From positions 62,001 to 126,000 of the forward strand of contig PJFB01000003.1 in the NCBI GenBank assembly GCA_003574895.1: a stretch of DNA of 64,000 nucleotides, read 5' to 3'. A program made the position numbers and the translations under genes. The notes beneath the pieces are model-generated. The model was not told the DNA's origin. It saw only the letters and a list, made by a program, of their open reading frames with translations, and did not search any database. Numbering within the stretch: the first letter of the stretch is position 1; every line of letters starts with the position of its first letter. Positions 36,727 to 46,083 of this stretch are shown piece after piece. Origin of the DNA: Geobacter sp. Lineage in GTDB: Bacteria > Desulfobacterota > Desulfuromonadia > Geobacterales > Pseudopelobacteraceae.

Positions 36727-38706
36727 TTATGACGATTCAAAGAGCCTTCCGGCAACGGCAAGTTGCTCCGGGGTTCCCAGCAGCAGCACCAGGTCGTCCT
36801 GCTGCAACTCCCAGACCGGGTCCGGATTGGGCACGATCTCGTCGCCACGCTTGATGACCAGGACCGTGGCCCCGGACATGCTTCTGATGGTGCCTTCCCG
36901 CAACCCCTGCCCTTCCAGTTGGGACCCTTTTGCCACCCGGCAGGTGGCAATCTCGGCTCCGGCCAGGTAGCCGCTGATGCCGACCGCGTGGCTGTGGCGC
37001 CTGCTCATGGAGCGCAGCATGTCGTAGCCGCCTTTGCGCACCTCTGCAATGCACTGTTCTATATCCGCTTGGGGCACCATGTAATTACGCAAAACCCGGG
37101 AGAGGATCTCCACCGAAGTTTCAAACTCCTCCGGGATGACCTCGTTGGCCCCCAGCTTGTAAAGGGGCTCGACCTCCAGCAGGTAGCGGGTCCTGACAAT
37201 AATGTGGAGGGCCGGATTCAGGTGGCGCCCAAGCGCAGCCACCCTTCTGCTGGCTGCGGCATCGGAGATGGCCACCACCAGGGCGCGGGCCGTGCCGATG
37301 TGGGCATGCTCCAGCACTTCCGGTGTGGAGGCATCTCCGAAAAGTATCCGTTGCCCCTTCTTACCCTCTTTTTTGACCGTAAATGGATTGGTTTCTATGA
37401 CCACATACCTGATCCCCAGGTTTTTCAGCGACCTTGCCAGGTTTTTGCCGTTCACGCCGTAACCGACTATGACGACGTGGTCGGCCATGGGAATCGGCTT
37501 CTGGCTCCTGGCCAGCACCCCCTTGCCCCGCGTCAATCGATGGGGCAGCAGGCCGACTACGGAATCCGCAACCGGGCCGGAAAACCTGAGGCAGAGCGGC
37601 GTCAGCCCCATGGTGGCGATGGATGCCGCCAGGAAGATCTGGTACAACTCCGGGGTGAGCAACCCCAGCTCAACCCCGGCCTGTGAGAGCACAAAGGAAA
37701 ATTCGCCGATCTGCGCCAGGGACAACGCGGCAATGACCGCGATCCGCATGGGCACCCCCAAGGCCATGGCGGCTCCGGTGGTGACAAGCGCCTTGATCAG
37801 CAGGATGGCCGCCACCAACGAGGCAATCAAGAGCGGGTATTTGACCAGGATGGCCGGGTCCAACAACATCCCCACCGAGATGAAAAAGAGGCTCATGAAG
37901 GCTTCCCGGAACGGGATGATGTCGCTCAAGGCCTGGTGGCTGTATTCGGATTCGGAGATGGCGAGACCAGCGATAAATGCGCCCAGGGCCAGTGACAGTC
38001 CGGCCAGGGCCGTGAGCCAGGCCGTGCCCAGGCCGATGAAGATGATGGTGAGGATGAAGAGTTCGCGGCTTCTGGTCCTGACCACCTGCTTGAAGATCCA
38101 GGGCACCAGGAACCGGGCGCCGTAATGGGCCGCCAGCACCACCCCCGCCGCCTTGGCGCCGATGACCAGGATGTTCGAAAGGCCGTTGCCCCCGCCCGCA
38201 AGAAGCGGCGTCACAAGCATCAGCGGCACGATGCACAGATCCTGGAAGATGAGGATGCCCATGGCCATTTTGCCGTGGGGCGCATCGGCCTGGCCGGAAT
38301 CTATCAGCAGCTTCATCAGGATAGCGGTACTGGAGAGCGCGACCAGGAACCCGAAAAACAGCGACTGGCTGAGCGGAAAGCCAAAGGCCGCGCCAACGGC
38401 GGCAACCGCTACAATGGTGACCAGCACCTGCAGCCCCCCACCCCATAGCACCAGATGCCTGATCCGCATCAGCTCCTTCAGTGACAACTCGATGCCGATG
38501 GTGAAGAGGAGCAGCACCACGCCGATCTCGGCCATCTGCTCCACCTGGTGGGTATCGGTGATAAAGGCCAGGCTATGGGGACCGGCCAGGACGCCGGTTA
38601 CCAGGAAACCGATGATGGAAGGGAAGTTGAGGCGGCGGAACAGGATGACGGTGACCAGCGCCAGGCCAAAGAGGATCTCGATGTCTTTCAGGGCTTCATA
38701 GGGCAT
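36727..38706 (-). CDS. Kef-type monovalent cation:proton antiporter (CPA2) with TrkA-N and TrkA-C domains
   Basis: 659 residues. The first 385 form a CPA2 membrane domain (FPSIIGFLVTGVLAGPHSL, MAEIGVVLLLFTIGIELSL, ALSSTAILMKLL, FREAFMSLFFISVGMLLDP). A TrkA-N domain follows near residues 410-530 (HVVIVGYGVNGKNLARSL, with the GxGxxG-like dinucleotide site), and a TrkA-C domain ends the protein (GATVLVIKRGDEIVPNPDPVWELQQDDLVLLLG). It should exchange K+ or Na+ for protons at the inner membrane, gated by nucleotide binding. It follows the DUF3124 gene by 15 bp, probably one transcript. Confidence 0.92.
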   Translation of the reverse strand: MPYEALKDIEILFGLALVTVILFRRLNFPSIIGFLVTGVLAGPHSLAFITDTHQVEQMAEIGVVLLLFTIGIELSLKELMRIRHLVLWGGGLQVLVTIVAVAAVGAAFGFPLSQSLFFGFLVALSSTAILMKLLIDSGQADAPHGKMAMGILIFQDLCIVPLMLVTPLLAGGGNGLSNILVIGAKAAGVVLAAHYGARFLVPWIFKQVVRTRSRELFILTIIFIGLGTAWLTALAGLSLALGAFIAGLAISESEYSHQALSDIIPFREAFMSLFFISVGMLLDPAILVKYPLLIASLVAAILLIKALVTTGAAMALGVPMRIAVIAALSLAQIGEFSFVLSQAGVELGLLTPELYQIFLAASIATMGLTPLCLRFSGPVADSVVGLLPHRLTRGKGVLARSQKPIPMADHVVIVGYGVNGKNLARSLKNLGIRYVVIETNPFTVKKEGKKGQRILFGDASTPEVLEHAHIGTARALVVAISDAAASRRVAALGRHLNPALHIIVRTRYLLEVEPLYKLGANEVIPEEFETSVEILSRVLRNYMVPQADIEQCIAEVRKGGYDMLRSMSRRHSHAVGISGYLAGAEIATCRVAKGSQLEGQGLREGTIRSMSGATVLVIKRGDEIVPNPDPVWELQQDDLVLLLGTPEQLAVAGRLFESS

Positions 38707-38721
38707 GGGGCAGGTTCCGGT

Positions 38722-39213
38722 TCACTCCCTGATTTCCTGGCCGGGGCTGACAAAGGATATGCCCTGCCCGGAAGTGGCGCCGATCATGACGCATTCGATG
38801 ATCGGAGCATTTATGATCTTGTTGGCCGACCACCTGACAATGAAGTTGGCCCCGAATCCTCCGCTGACATCCTTCTCCTCTATATGGACGAAGCTGGAAG
38901 CCAATGGCCCCAGGGCAAGGGGTTTTTCCAGATAATGCCGGACCAGCCTGCCGGTTGTGTCGTAGTAATCGATTGACGTTACCAGGATTGAAGCCGACAA
39001 GTCCGTATTACGGATGCTCAGGGTCGTGGCCAGTTGGAAAGGAAGTTTCCTGGGACCGGTGAAGACATTGGAGTAGACCGGCACATAGACGGTCTGCCCC
39101 TTGGACAGCCTGGCCCCGGACGCTGCCGCCCAACTGCTTTCAGAGGTCAGCACGGCGGCCAGCAAGATCAGGACAATGGGAATCGCGGCCAGGAAAACAT
39201 TTCGATAACGCAT
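38722..39213 (-). CDS. exported DUF3124 protein
   Basis: 163 residues with a signal peptide or anchor (VFLAAIPIVLILLAAVLTSESSWA). The body, with YVPVYSNVF, LATTLSIRNTDLSASILVTSIDYYDTTGRLVRHYL and ECVMIGATSGQGISFVS, matches DUF3124, a small beta-sandwich family of unknown role found in the periplasm. AGGAG six bases upstream fixes the start. It precedes the Kef-type antiporter gene by 15 bp. Confidence 0.82.
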   Translation of the reverse strand: MRYRNVFLAAIPIVLILLAAVLTSESSWAAASGARLSKGQTVYVPVYSNVFTGPRKLPFQLATTLSIRNTDLSASILVTSIDYYDTTGRLVRHYLEKPLALGPLASSFVHIEEKDVSGGFGANFIVRWSANKIINAPIIECVMIGATSGQGISFVSPGQEIRE

Positions 39214-39342
39214 GACAGTCTCCTTGCATGTCAGGTCAATGCAACAATCTCGGACGTACTAATTTTAGCACCATATAGATTTTATGTTTCCGCGGCAGGC
39301 ACTGAGCCGTGGCGCCGGCAGGCGGCGCCACGGTTCAGACAA

Positions 39343-40290
39343 CTATTTCTGATCGATTGCCGTCAGGCGCCAGGGATTGCTGCCCACAGGCCTGGTAAAG
39401 GTCCAGTATTCCTCGAATTTCACCGGTTCGGTCTTGCTGCCGGAGACTACCGCCCCGGTCGTGTCATTGGTTGTGTAGTCCAGCAGATTGGCATAGATCG
39501 AGGTGGTGACGTAGTCCTGTCCCGACTCCTGCCAGGCCTCGACGATCTCCACGTTCCTGACGGCGATGTTCTCCAGGCGGTTGATCTGTCCGTCTTGCCG
39601 CAAGCGGTCCAGGTCTCCCTGGAAGATCCGCTGCATTTCCTCGGTCAGTAACCCCGTCACCGGCGCCAGGTCACGATTCATCCAGCTCCCCTGGATCTTG
39701 AAGAAGGTATCCATGACCGAGTCGTTGAAGCGCGCTTTATCAAAAGACGGGTCCATTTGACGGATTTGGGACAAGCCCGTCTCCACGTCATTGCCACCCT
39801 GTGCATAACCTTGCTGTGCGCTGGAAATGGGAGTCACCGTTCCCCCCTGGTAGCCGCCGTACCCTTGGGAGGCGTATGATGCTGCCCGCCTGTTTTTTAC
39901 AAAGCGGAAGATCAGGTAGCCTATGCCGGCCAGGAGAAGGATATCAAACAGGCCTATGCCTCCGCCGCTGCCCATGCCGTTACCGGCAAAACCGAGCCCC
40001 CTGAACAGCATGCCTCCCAGCATGCCTCCCATGATCCCGCCTGCCATGCTCCTCAGGAATCCGCCGCCACCAGGCTGCTGAAAGGGACTTGGCTTGGGCG
40101 TATACAGGGGACTCGACTGACTCGGTTGGCTGTAAGGCGAGGCCGGCCTGGAATAGCTGCGCGAAGCGCGGCTACCGAATGAGCGGCTGCCGCCGGCCCT
40201 GGCATGGGCGTTCAGCTCCAGTGCCGTAATGCTCAGGAACATGACGGCGGTCAGCACTGTAAATACTTTTAAAACGTGTCTTTTCATCAT
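39343..40290 (-). CDS. exported Tim44-like-domain protein
   Basis: 315 residues. A signal peptide (about 1-30) is followed by a Ser/Pro/Arg-rich stretch, a Gly- and Met-rich segment (GGIMGGMLGGMLFRGLGFAGNGMGSGGG) and one TM helix (IGLFDILLLAGIGYLIFRFVKNRR). The last 130 residues are a Tim44-like domain (FDKARFNDSVMDTFFKIQGSWMNRDLAPVTGLLTEEMQRIFQGDLDRL is the typical order). Bacterial members are membrane-associated and poorly characterised. AAGGAG fixes the start; the TerC gene ends 54 bp upstream on the same strand. Confidence 0.85.
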   Translation of the reverse strand: MMKRHVLKVFTVLTAVMFLSITALELNAHARAGGSRSFGSRASRSYSRPASPYSQPSQSSPLYTPKPSPFQQPGGGGFLRSMAGGIMGGMLGGMLFRGLGFAGNGMGSGGGIGLFDILLLAGIGYLIFRFVKNRRAASYASQGYGGYQGGTVTPISSAQQGYAQGGNDVETGLSQIRQMDPSFDKARFNDSVMDTFFKIQGSWMNRDLAPVTGLLTEEMQRIFQGDLDRLRQDGQINRLENIAVRNVEIVEAWQESGQDYVTTSIYANLLDYTTNDTTGAVVSGSKTEPVKFEEYWTFTRPVGSNPWRLTAIDQK

Positions 40291-40344
40291 TATTCTCCTT
40301 GGTATTTGCCATCTCCGGCTTAACCGGGATCGGCGGACTTGATC

Positions 40345-41094
40345 TCATTCTTCGATACTGTTTTCCAGATGCGGTTGATGGAGCTTGACCGGCGCCCCCT
40401 GCCTGATCCTCAGGTTGAGCATTTCGACGGCCACGGAAAAGGCCATGGCAAAATAGATGTACCCCTTGGGTATGTGCATATCGAAACCATCACCGATAAG
40501 CGCCACGCCGATCAGGAGCAGAAAGCTCAGGGCCAGCATCTTGATGGTCGGGTGTTTTTCCACAAAGCTGCTGATATTGCCGGAGAAAAGCATCATGAAC
40601 CCGACTGCGATGACGACCGCCGCGATCATTATGGAGAGCCGGCTGGCCATGCCCAGGGCGGTGATGATCGAATCCAGCGAGAAGACGATATCCAGCAGCA
40701 GGATCTGTACGATAACGGCGCCAAAGGTTGTGCCCACACGGGCCGCGGAGATCGTTTCCTCGCCTTCCAGCTTCTCGTGGATTTCCATGGTGCTTTTCCA
40801 AAGCAGAAACAACCCGCCCGAGATCAGGATCAGGTCGCGGCCGGAAATCTCGTTGCCCAATATGGCAAATAGCGGCGCGGTGAGCCCCATGAGCCACGAC
40901 AGGGAAAACAGCAGCGCGATGCGGATGAACATTGCCAGGCCCAGCCCCAAAAGCCTGGCTTTATTCTGCTGATTGGCCGGCAGCTTTCCGGCCTGAATGG
41001 AGATAAAGATGATATTGTCAATCCCCAGCACTATTTCCAGTGCACTCAGCGTAACCAGCGCCATCCAGGCCTGCGGATCGGTCAACAACTCCAT
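40345..41094 (-). CDS. TerC/Alx-family membrane protein, probable Mn2+ exporter-type
   Basis: 249 residues, seven to eight TM segments. ALEIVLGIDNIIFISI, RDLILISGGLFLLWKSTMEIHE, FGAVIVQILLLDIVFSLDSIITALGM and GDGFDMHIPKGYIYFAMAFS carry the TerC signatures with their paired membrane Asp residues. TerC proteins are linked to manganese homeostasis and metallation of exported enzymes. It is the third gene of a unit (htpX, RHH protein, terC) that starts with a yybP-ykoY riboswitch, and terC genes are classic members of that Mn2+ regulon. Confidence 0.9.
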   Translation of the reverse strand: MELLTDPQAWMALVTLSALEIVLGIDNIIFISIQAGKLPANQQNKARLLGLGLAMFIRIALLFSLSWLMGLTAPLFAILGNEISGRDLILISGGLFLLWKSTMEIHEKLEGEETISAARVGTTFGAVIVQILLLDIVFSLDSIITALGMASRLSIMIAAVVIAVGFMMLFSGNISSFVEKHPTIKMLALSFLLLIGVALIGDGFDMHIPKGYIYFAMAFSVAVEMLNLRIRQGAPVKLHQPHLENSIEE

Positions 41095-41131
41095 TGCCTG
41101 TGCCCCCCTTTATCCGAATTGACAGACATTG

Positions 41132-41353
41132 TTAATCCATGCACAGCTTGCGCCGTTTTGAGGTCCACAGGTCGATAGCCTCCCGCATGATATCGGAGAC
41201 ACTTTTGGATGTGGACTTGGTCAACTTTTCCAGCACCTTTTTTTCATCATCATTTATGCGCATGGAAATCACATTCTTCAACTGTTCTTTTTTGGTTTTG
41301 GTCTTTTTGGCCGATTTCGTACCTCTGGGAATCTGTTTCCTGCAGCACTTCAT
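41132..41353 (-). CDS. ribbon-helix-helix (CopG/Arc-type) small DNA-binding protein
   Basis: 73 residues. A basic N-terminus (KSAKKTKTKKEQLKN) precedes a ribbon-helix-helix motif: VISMRINDDEKKVLEKLTKSTSKSVSDIMREAIDLWTSKR. AAAGGAGA eight bases upstream fixes the start. It lies between htpX and terC, with no toxin partner, so it is more likely a regulator of this unit than an antitoxin. Two Cys at positions 3-4 and one near the end may be incidental. Confidence 0.78.
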   Translation of the reverse strand: MKCCRKQIPRGTKSAKKTKTKKEQLKNVISMRINDDEKKVLEKLTKSTSKSVSDIMREAIDLWTSKRRKLCMD

Positions 41354-41414
41354 ATTACGTCTCCTTTGAATTTGATATGGCTGTCCGGGTACTGGCCGGG
41401 CAGAAGAACCTGAA

Positions 41415-42266
41415 TCAGCGTGACATCGCCTCCAGACGGGCGATACGTTCCTCCATGGGAGGATGGGTTGAGAAGAGCGACACCAGGCCTCCGCCGCTCA
41501 ACGGGTTGACGATGAACAGGTGGGCCGATGCCGGACCGGCCCCCTGCATAGGGATCATCCTGCCAACGGAATGAAGTTTTCTCAAGGCATTGGCCAAAGC
41601 CAGCGGTTGACCGCAGATGCGGGCTCCGGCCTCGTCCGCCAGGTACTCCCGTGACCGGGAAACCGCCATCTGGATCAGCATGGCCGCCATGGGGAACACG
41701 ATGGCCATGACAAGGGACGCGACAAGCCCACCGGCACCCTGGTCCTCGTCATCTCCCCGGCCCATACCGAACATGGCGCCCCACTGGATCATGTTGCCGA
41801 CCATGGCGATGGCCCCGGCAAAGGTGGCGGCAATTGTGCCCACCAGTATGTCGCGGTTCCTGACATGTGCCAGCTCGTGGGCCATGACACCTTCCAACTC
41901 CTCGGCGGTAAGGATACGCAGAATCCCCTCTGTGGCGGCAACGGCGGCGTGGTTCGGGTTGCGTCCCGTGGCAAAGGCATTGGGTGAATCGTCAGGAATG
42001 ATATAGACCCTGGGCATGGGCAGCCCGGCCTTGCCGGCCAGCCTGGCGACCAAGCCGTAAAATTCCGGTGCCTCGGCAGCAGACACTTCGCGGGCGCCGT
42101 ACATCCTGAGGACGATCCTGTCGGAAAACCAGTAGGAGAAAAAATTCATGGCAAGTGCCATCAGAAAGGCGAGGATCATGCCGTTCTTGCCGCCGATGGC
42201 GCTTCCCATCAGGACCATGAGGAGGGTGAGGAGTGAGAGGAGAATGGTTGTCTTGAGTCTGTTCAT
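41415..42266 (-). CDS. htpX: HtpX-family membrane zinc metalloprotease (M48)
   Basis: 283 residues. Two N-terminal TM helices ([15 protein letters not shown] and [19 protein letters not shown]) precede the HEXXH site in [16 protein letters not shown], with third-ligand Glu in [11 protein letters not shown]. Two more hydrophobic segments lie near residues 150 and 185. HtpX degrades misfolded membrane proteins from the cytosolic face. GGAGG eight bases upstream fixes the start. It is first behind a yybP-ykoY riboswitch, so it is likely induced by Mn2+ together with terC. Confidence 0.93.
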   Translation of the reverse strand: MNRLKTTILLSLLTLLMVLMGSAIGGKNGMILAFLMALAMNFFSYWFSDRIVLRMYGAREVSAAEAPEFYGLVARLAGKAGLPMPRVYIIPDDSPNAFATGRNPNHAAVAATEGILRILTAEELEGVMAHELAHVRNRDILVGTIAATFAGAIAMVGNMIQWGAMFGMGRGDDEDQGAGGLVASLVMAIVFPMAAMLIQMAVSRSREYLADEAGARICGQPLALANALRKLHSVGRMIPMQGAGPASAHLFIVNPLSGGGLVSLFSTHPPMEERIARLEAMSR

Positions 42267-42310
42267 TGCTGTTGCCTCCGACGAAATTGTTGATCGCCGG
42301 GAGTAACAAT

Positions 42311-42352
42311 AAAAAAAACCTTTACCCCCGGCATGGATGCCTGGATAAAGGT
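42311..42352 (-). terminator. intrinsic terminator of the Mn2+ riboswitch
   Basis: On the minus strand ACCTTTA (42352-42346) pairs with TAAAGGT (42324-42318), continued by an inner GGCAT/ATGCC helix. Eight T follow (42318-42311). It lies 45 bp upstream of htpX and overlaps the tail of the riboswitch, so switching by premature termination is expected. Confidence 0.85.
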
Positions 42353-42446
42353 CTTGTTGACAGGTTTCTGCCCCGGTCCCGGGTCTTTCGACCGTATTGA
42401 CGGAATCCGGGTCGGCCTTTTCGGTGGCCGATAACTACTCCCCTTT
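42345..42446 (-). promoter_or_regulatory. yybP-ykoY (manganese-sensing) riboswitch
   Basis: On the minus strand the leader begins AAAGGGGAGTAG, the signature of this class, and ends CCTGTCAACAAGACCTTTA, its conserved 3' end. Between them are the arms GGCC/GGCC and CCGTCAATACGG and a GAAA-capped CGGTCGAAAGACC hairpin. The class binds Mn2+ and usually turns genes on by preventing the terminator that follows. The downstream htpX, RHH and terC genes fit, since terC is a frequent target. Pairing details were judged by eye. Confidence 0.85.
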
Positions 42447-42602
42447 ATTTCCTAGTGATAGTAATTACTGGGTACATGGATGTCAAGGGATTTCGCTTTT
42501 TTTTCATGAAGCCGGCCGTCTTGCCCGCCTCCTTATTGGTGATATGGTTTAAGTAACAACGGATGATCATGTTTTTAGCAGGCTGTTGGAAAGGAAATGG
42601 CA

Positions 42603-43031
42603 ATGGCCGGAATACCCGCCTATCCATTGAAAATATTTTACGATGGTTCCTGCTCGGTCTGTGCCGCGGAAATGGAATTCTATCGGCGCAAGGAACACGG
42701 CGATCGTATCCATTTCATCGACATAAGTGCCGCGGAATTCGACCCGGCACCATACGGCATCACCCTTGAGGCGTTCATGCACGAGATGCACGCCATCGAC
42801 CAAAACAATCATGTCTATCGCGGGGTGGAGGCGTTCCGCGCCATCTGGCAGGCGTTTCCGGCCTCCACCCGGTACGGCTTGCTGGGCGCCCTGGTTACCC
42901 TGCCGGGGGTGAATTCACTGGCACGGCTTGCGTATTGGTGTTTTGCCAGGATCAGGAAATATCTGCCGAAAAGCGGCGATGACTGTAAAGACGGGACCTG
43001 CAGGATCGGCAGGAATGGGCCCCACCGATGA
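42603..43031 (+). CDS. DCC-family (DUF393) thiol-disulfide protein
   Basis: 142 residues. YPLKIFYDGSCSVCAAEMEFYRR contains the DxxCxxC motif that names this thioredoxin-like family, and LEAFMHEMHAIDQNNHVYRGVEAFRAIWQAFP is the typical second block. A Cys pair near the end (DDCKDGTCRIG) is an extra. The ATG at 42603 has AAGGA at good spacing; the ATG at 42597 is too close to it. It is divergent from the htpX leader and converges on pelG. Its substrate is unknown. Confidence 0.85.
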   Translation: MAGIPAYPLKIFYDGSCSVCAAEMEFYRRKEHGDRIHFIDISAAEFDPAPYGITLEAFMHEMHAIDQNNHVYRGVEAFRAIWQAFPASTRYGLLGALVTLPGVNSLARLAYWCFARIRKYLPKSGDDCKDGTCRIGRNGPHR

Positions 43032-43197
43032 TCGCACGACCTTACGGCGGATTAGATAATCAGGTCGGCGTTCATAACAACACGCCTTCTTGACACACAA
43101 TGACACAATTTGATACACACAGATCCAATTTGGCATCTTGTGACAAACAGCTGTCATCGGTCGGGTTACGGGTTGGGACGTGAATGACGGCAGGAGA
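43032..43197. other. short gap between convergent DCC and pelG genes
   Basis: No gene or clear hairpin. It contains several GACACA-like repeats (43094-43130) of uncertain meaning. Confidence 0.25.
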
Positions 43198-44568
43198 TCA
43201 CTGAAGCATGAAGGTTTCATACTCCAGTCTTTGTAGATCGTAGTCCAGCAGGTACATGCCGCACATGATGGCGATGCAGAGCGAAAGGGCAAAACCGTAA
43301 CCGTAGAAAAACGGGCCCAGGCTGATCGAAATGACTGAGAACACCAGGTTGAGGGTTGCGAAGAGCGCCGTCAGGAACAACGCCCGGCCCCGGCGGTCAA
43401 GGTAAAAGTAGATATTGAGGACCCCCAGAAAGACCACCTGAAAGCCGGCTGCTGCCACGTCGATATAGAGCAGCGGCAGATAGACCTGCGGAATCCCGGC
43501 CAACTCAAGCAGTTTTGCCCCCACCAGAAACACGCCGATCGCGGCCGTGGCCTGGATCTTGATGATGTCGTAGATCCCTTCCCGTGCCATGCGCACCATC
43601 TCATCCTTCATCCCATAGATGTAAGAGAGCGAACCGCCTTCGCGCACCGCATCGTAAAAGCGGTCGTAGTATTCGACAAAGTCGGTTTCCATCCTCACCA
43701 GGAAAACCGCCATGCCCGGCAATATGGAGAGGTAGGCCAGGAAAACAGGGAAGTCGTAGATCTCCGAAGCATTCAGGGGGCCGATCACGTTTGTGCCGGT
43801 GTAGGGATGAAACCAGAAGACAAACTTATCGGCCCAGATGCCCAGGTTGTAGAAAAAACCGGTGAAGACCAGGGAGAGGTAGATCCTCCCCCGGCCCAGG
43901 AAATCGAACTCAATGAAGCCGCGGGCCGGATAGTTGCGAAACAGCACGAAGAGCATGCCCAGCAGCAGGGCAAACTGGCCGATCAGGAACGCCAGCATCA
44001 AGCCTTCCAGCCGCCAGACCCGCATGAAAAACGCCAGTATCAGGGCAGTGCCGTAACCAACGGCAAAGTTGACCAGGATCGACTTGTAGGCCTTGAGCCC
44101 GGAAAGAAGGATGGCGCCCACCCAAACGCAGCTCAGGACAACAAAGGTGGTGGCAAACAGCAGCCTGAAGAGGAGCGTGTTCTGTGGAAACAGCACGATG
44201 GCGAGCGGAAACGCCAGGATCCCGCCGATGGCGGTCACCAGCAGCAACAGGCCGTTCAGGTTGGGCAGCAACCGGTGGTGCTCCTTGTCGAAAATCCGGT
44301 CGGCCGAGTAGCGGGTGAACGCCAACTGCACAAAGCCGGTAAAGATCAGCGACAAGGCGATCAGATAGGTGATGGAGGTCTGGAACTGCGAAACCAGGAA
44401 ACGGGGGATGACCACTGGTATGGAGATGATGCCGATCACCAGGACCGCGATGATGGAGAGCACCCAGGGCCCGGAGCTGATTATCCCGGCATAGGCGTAG
44501 GTACGCAGGATGGCGAAAAATGAATCCCGCTTGAGAAGCTTGCGCAGCTCAAATCCGATGCCGGCCAT
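43198..44568 (-). CDS. pelG: Pel polysaccharide inner-membrane transporter PelG
   Basis: 456 residues, about 12 TM helices. The N-terminus MAGIGFELRKLLKRDSFF is diagnostic for PelG, a Wzx/MATE-like flippase-type protein. With PelD and PelE it forms the inner-membrane synthase complex that moves Pel across the membrane while PelF polymerises it. It is the last gene of the operon; its ATG shares its first base with the end of the pelF stop (44568), so the two are coupled. Confidence 0.95.
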   Translation of the reverse strand: MAGIGFELRKLLKRDSFFAILRTYAYAGIISSGPWVLSIIAVLVIGIISIPVVIPRFLVSQFQTSITYLIALSLIFTGFVQLAFTRYSADRIFDKEHHRLLPNLNGLLLLVTAIGGILAFPLAIVLFPQNTLLFRLLFATTFVVLSCVWVGAILLSGLKAYKSILVNFAVGYGTALILAFFMRVWRLEGLMLAFLIGQFALLLGMLFVLFRNYPARGFIEFDFLGRGRIYLSLVFTGFFYNLGIWADKFVFWFHPYTGTNVIGPLNASEIYDFPVFLAYLSILPGMAVFLVRMETDFVEYYDRFYDAVREGGSLSYIYGMKDEMVRMAREGIYDIIKIQATAAIGVFLVGAKLLELAGIPQVYLPLLYIDVAAAGFQVVFLGVLNIYFYLDRRGRALFLTALFATLNLVFSVISISLGPFFYGYGFALSLCIAIMCGMYLLDYDLQRLEYETFMLQ

Positions 44569-46082
44569 CAGTTCATCCCCTCGCTGTACAGCTCACGATA
44601 GCTTTCGAACATGCTGTCGTGGGAATAGTAACGTTCGACCCTGGAGATAGCCGCCTGCCGCGCCCGTTGCCAGAGAACCGGATCGGCCAGCAGGCGCAGC
44701 GCCTCATCGGCCAGGGCTTGGGGATTGTTGATCCCCACCACGCCGCCGGCAGGGCCGATGGCCTCGTCCTCTTTGCCAAGCCCCATGATCAGCTGCCGAC
44801 AGGAACCGACATCGGTGGCCACCACCGGGATACCGGCGGCGAATGCCTCCAGCAGCACCAGCGGCAGCCCTTCGCTGATCGAACTCAATACCAGCACGCC
44901 GGTTCCGGGTAGGACCTCCAGGGGATTGCGGAAGCCCATGAAACGGACGCGATCATCAACGGCAAGGCTCGCGGCCAGGGCGCGGCACTCGGCGGCATAC
45001 TCGGGGTCTTCGCTGTCCGGGCCGATGATCCACCCCTCCACCTCGGGCAGGTGGTTGGCAATGATCCTGATGGCGCGGATAAAGGTCTTGATGTCCTTGA
45101 TCGGCACAATGCGCCCCAACAGCGTCAGCACCGGGGCCGGAGCATCGGGCGCGGCTTCGCGCAGCCGGGCAAAGCGGGCAACATCGATGCCGTTCGGAAT
45201 GACGCGGGTATGCTCCGGAAGGGCTCCGTCATCGATCTGGCGCTGGCGGGCGCCGTCGTAAAGAGACACAACGGTTCCGGCTGCGCCATAGCAGAAATTG
45301 CCAAGGGTTTCGAAGAAGCGGATCCAGAGGTCGCGGTAATAGCTGATCTCGGTGGGGTCCTTCTGCAAGGCATTGCGGTTATCCTTGATCCAATCGCTGT
45401 TGAAGATGTCGATGCGCCGCTCCTTGGTGTAGATGCCATGTTCGCTCAGGATCAGCGGCCTGCCGGTGTGGTGATGCAGCAAGGCCCCCAGGAAGCCGGC
45501 ATAACCGGTGGAAACCGTATGATAGACCTGAGCCGGAATCAGGCTTCTGGCTATTTCCGCCAACACCCAGATCGGCGTGTGCATGTTCCTGACGGTCCAG
45601 AAATAGTCCCCGAAGGACGGGTCGCTGCACCGTTCCTGGTACAATGCGGTAATATGCTCCCAGGAAAGGCGGCTATGCAGGAATTGTCCGTAATCCACGC
45701 CGGATGAAGGGTCCAGGTAAAAATTGATATCCTTGAAGGCGTTGTCCAGAAGGGACGGATCAGGCTTGATGAACCAGGCATGCAGGCGTTTGATCACCTC
45801 AAAGGCCGCACGGTTGCCCTCCTGGGGCGTCAACCCGGGTCTGTCATGGACTTCATGCAGATAGTAGGTTTCAAAGTGGACCAGGTTGGCGGGCAGTTCG
45901 TACTTCATTTCGCCGTAATCTTCGCGGCGGCTGCCAAGGAAGATCGCGCCGAAGCGGTACTGGGGAAAGCCGCGGATGATCTGGTTGACCCAGCTCGACA
46001 CTCCGCCGCTGACATAGGGAAAGGTCCCTTCCAACAGCAGCATGACATCGACCCGGTCGGATTTTGGAAATGATTCGCCCAT
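44568..46082 (-). CDS. pelF: Pel polysaccharide glycosyltransferase PelF (GT4)
   Basis: 504 residues. The start VDVMLLLEGTFPYVSGGVSSWVNQII is the PelF signature, with the GGV loop of the sugar-nucleotide site. HTVSTGYAGFLGAL, LSEHGIYTKERRIDI, NGIDVARF, LLGRIVPIKDIKTFIRAI and SSISEGLPLVLLEAFAAGIPVVATDVG (E-x7-E) are GT4 motifs. PelF is cytosolic and polymerises a UDP-sugar, in Pseudomonas mainly UDP-GalNAc, with the PelDEG membrane complex. It begins 2 bp after the pelE stop. Confidence 0.96.
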   Translation of the reverse strand: MGESFPKSDRVDVMLLLEGTFPYVSGGVSSWVNQIIRGFPQYRFGAIFLGSRREDYGEMKYELPANLVHFETYYLHEVHDRPGLTPQEGNRAAFEVIKRLHAWFIKPDPSLLDNAFKDINFYLDPSSGVDYGQFLHSRLSWEHITALYQERCSDPSFGDYFWTVRNMHTPIWVLAEIARSLIPAQVYHTVSTGYAGFLGALLHHHTGRPLILSEHGIYTKERRIDIFNSDWIKDNRNALQKDPTEISYYRDLWIRFFETLGNFCYGAAGTVVSLYDGARQRQIDDGALPEHTRVIPNGIDVARFARLREAAPDAPAPVLTLLGRIVPIKDIKTFIRAIRIIANHLPEVEGWIIGPDSEDPEYAAECRALAASLAVDDRVRFMGFRNPLEVLPGTGVLVLSSISEGLPLVLLEAFAAGIPVVATDVGSCRQLIMGLGKEDEAIGPAGGVVGINNPQALADEALRLLADPVLWQRARQAAISRVERYYSHDSMFESYRELYSEGMN

Positions 46083-46083
46083 G

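Noticed and set aside
41132-41353. Ribbon-helix-helix gene as an antitoxin of a toxin pair
   Set aside because: Its neighbours are htpX and terC; no small toxin gene is adjacent.
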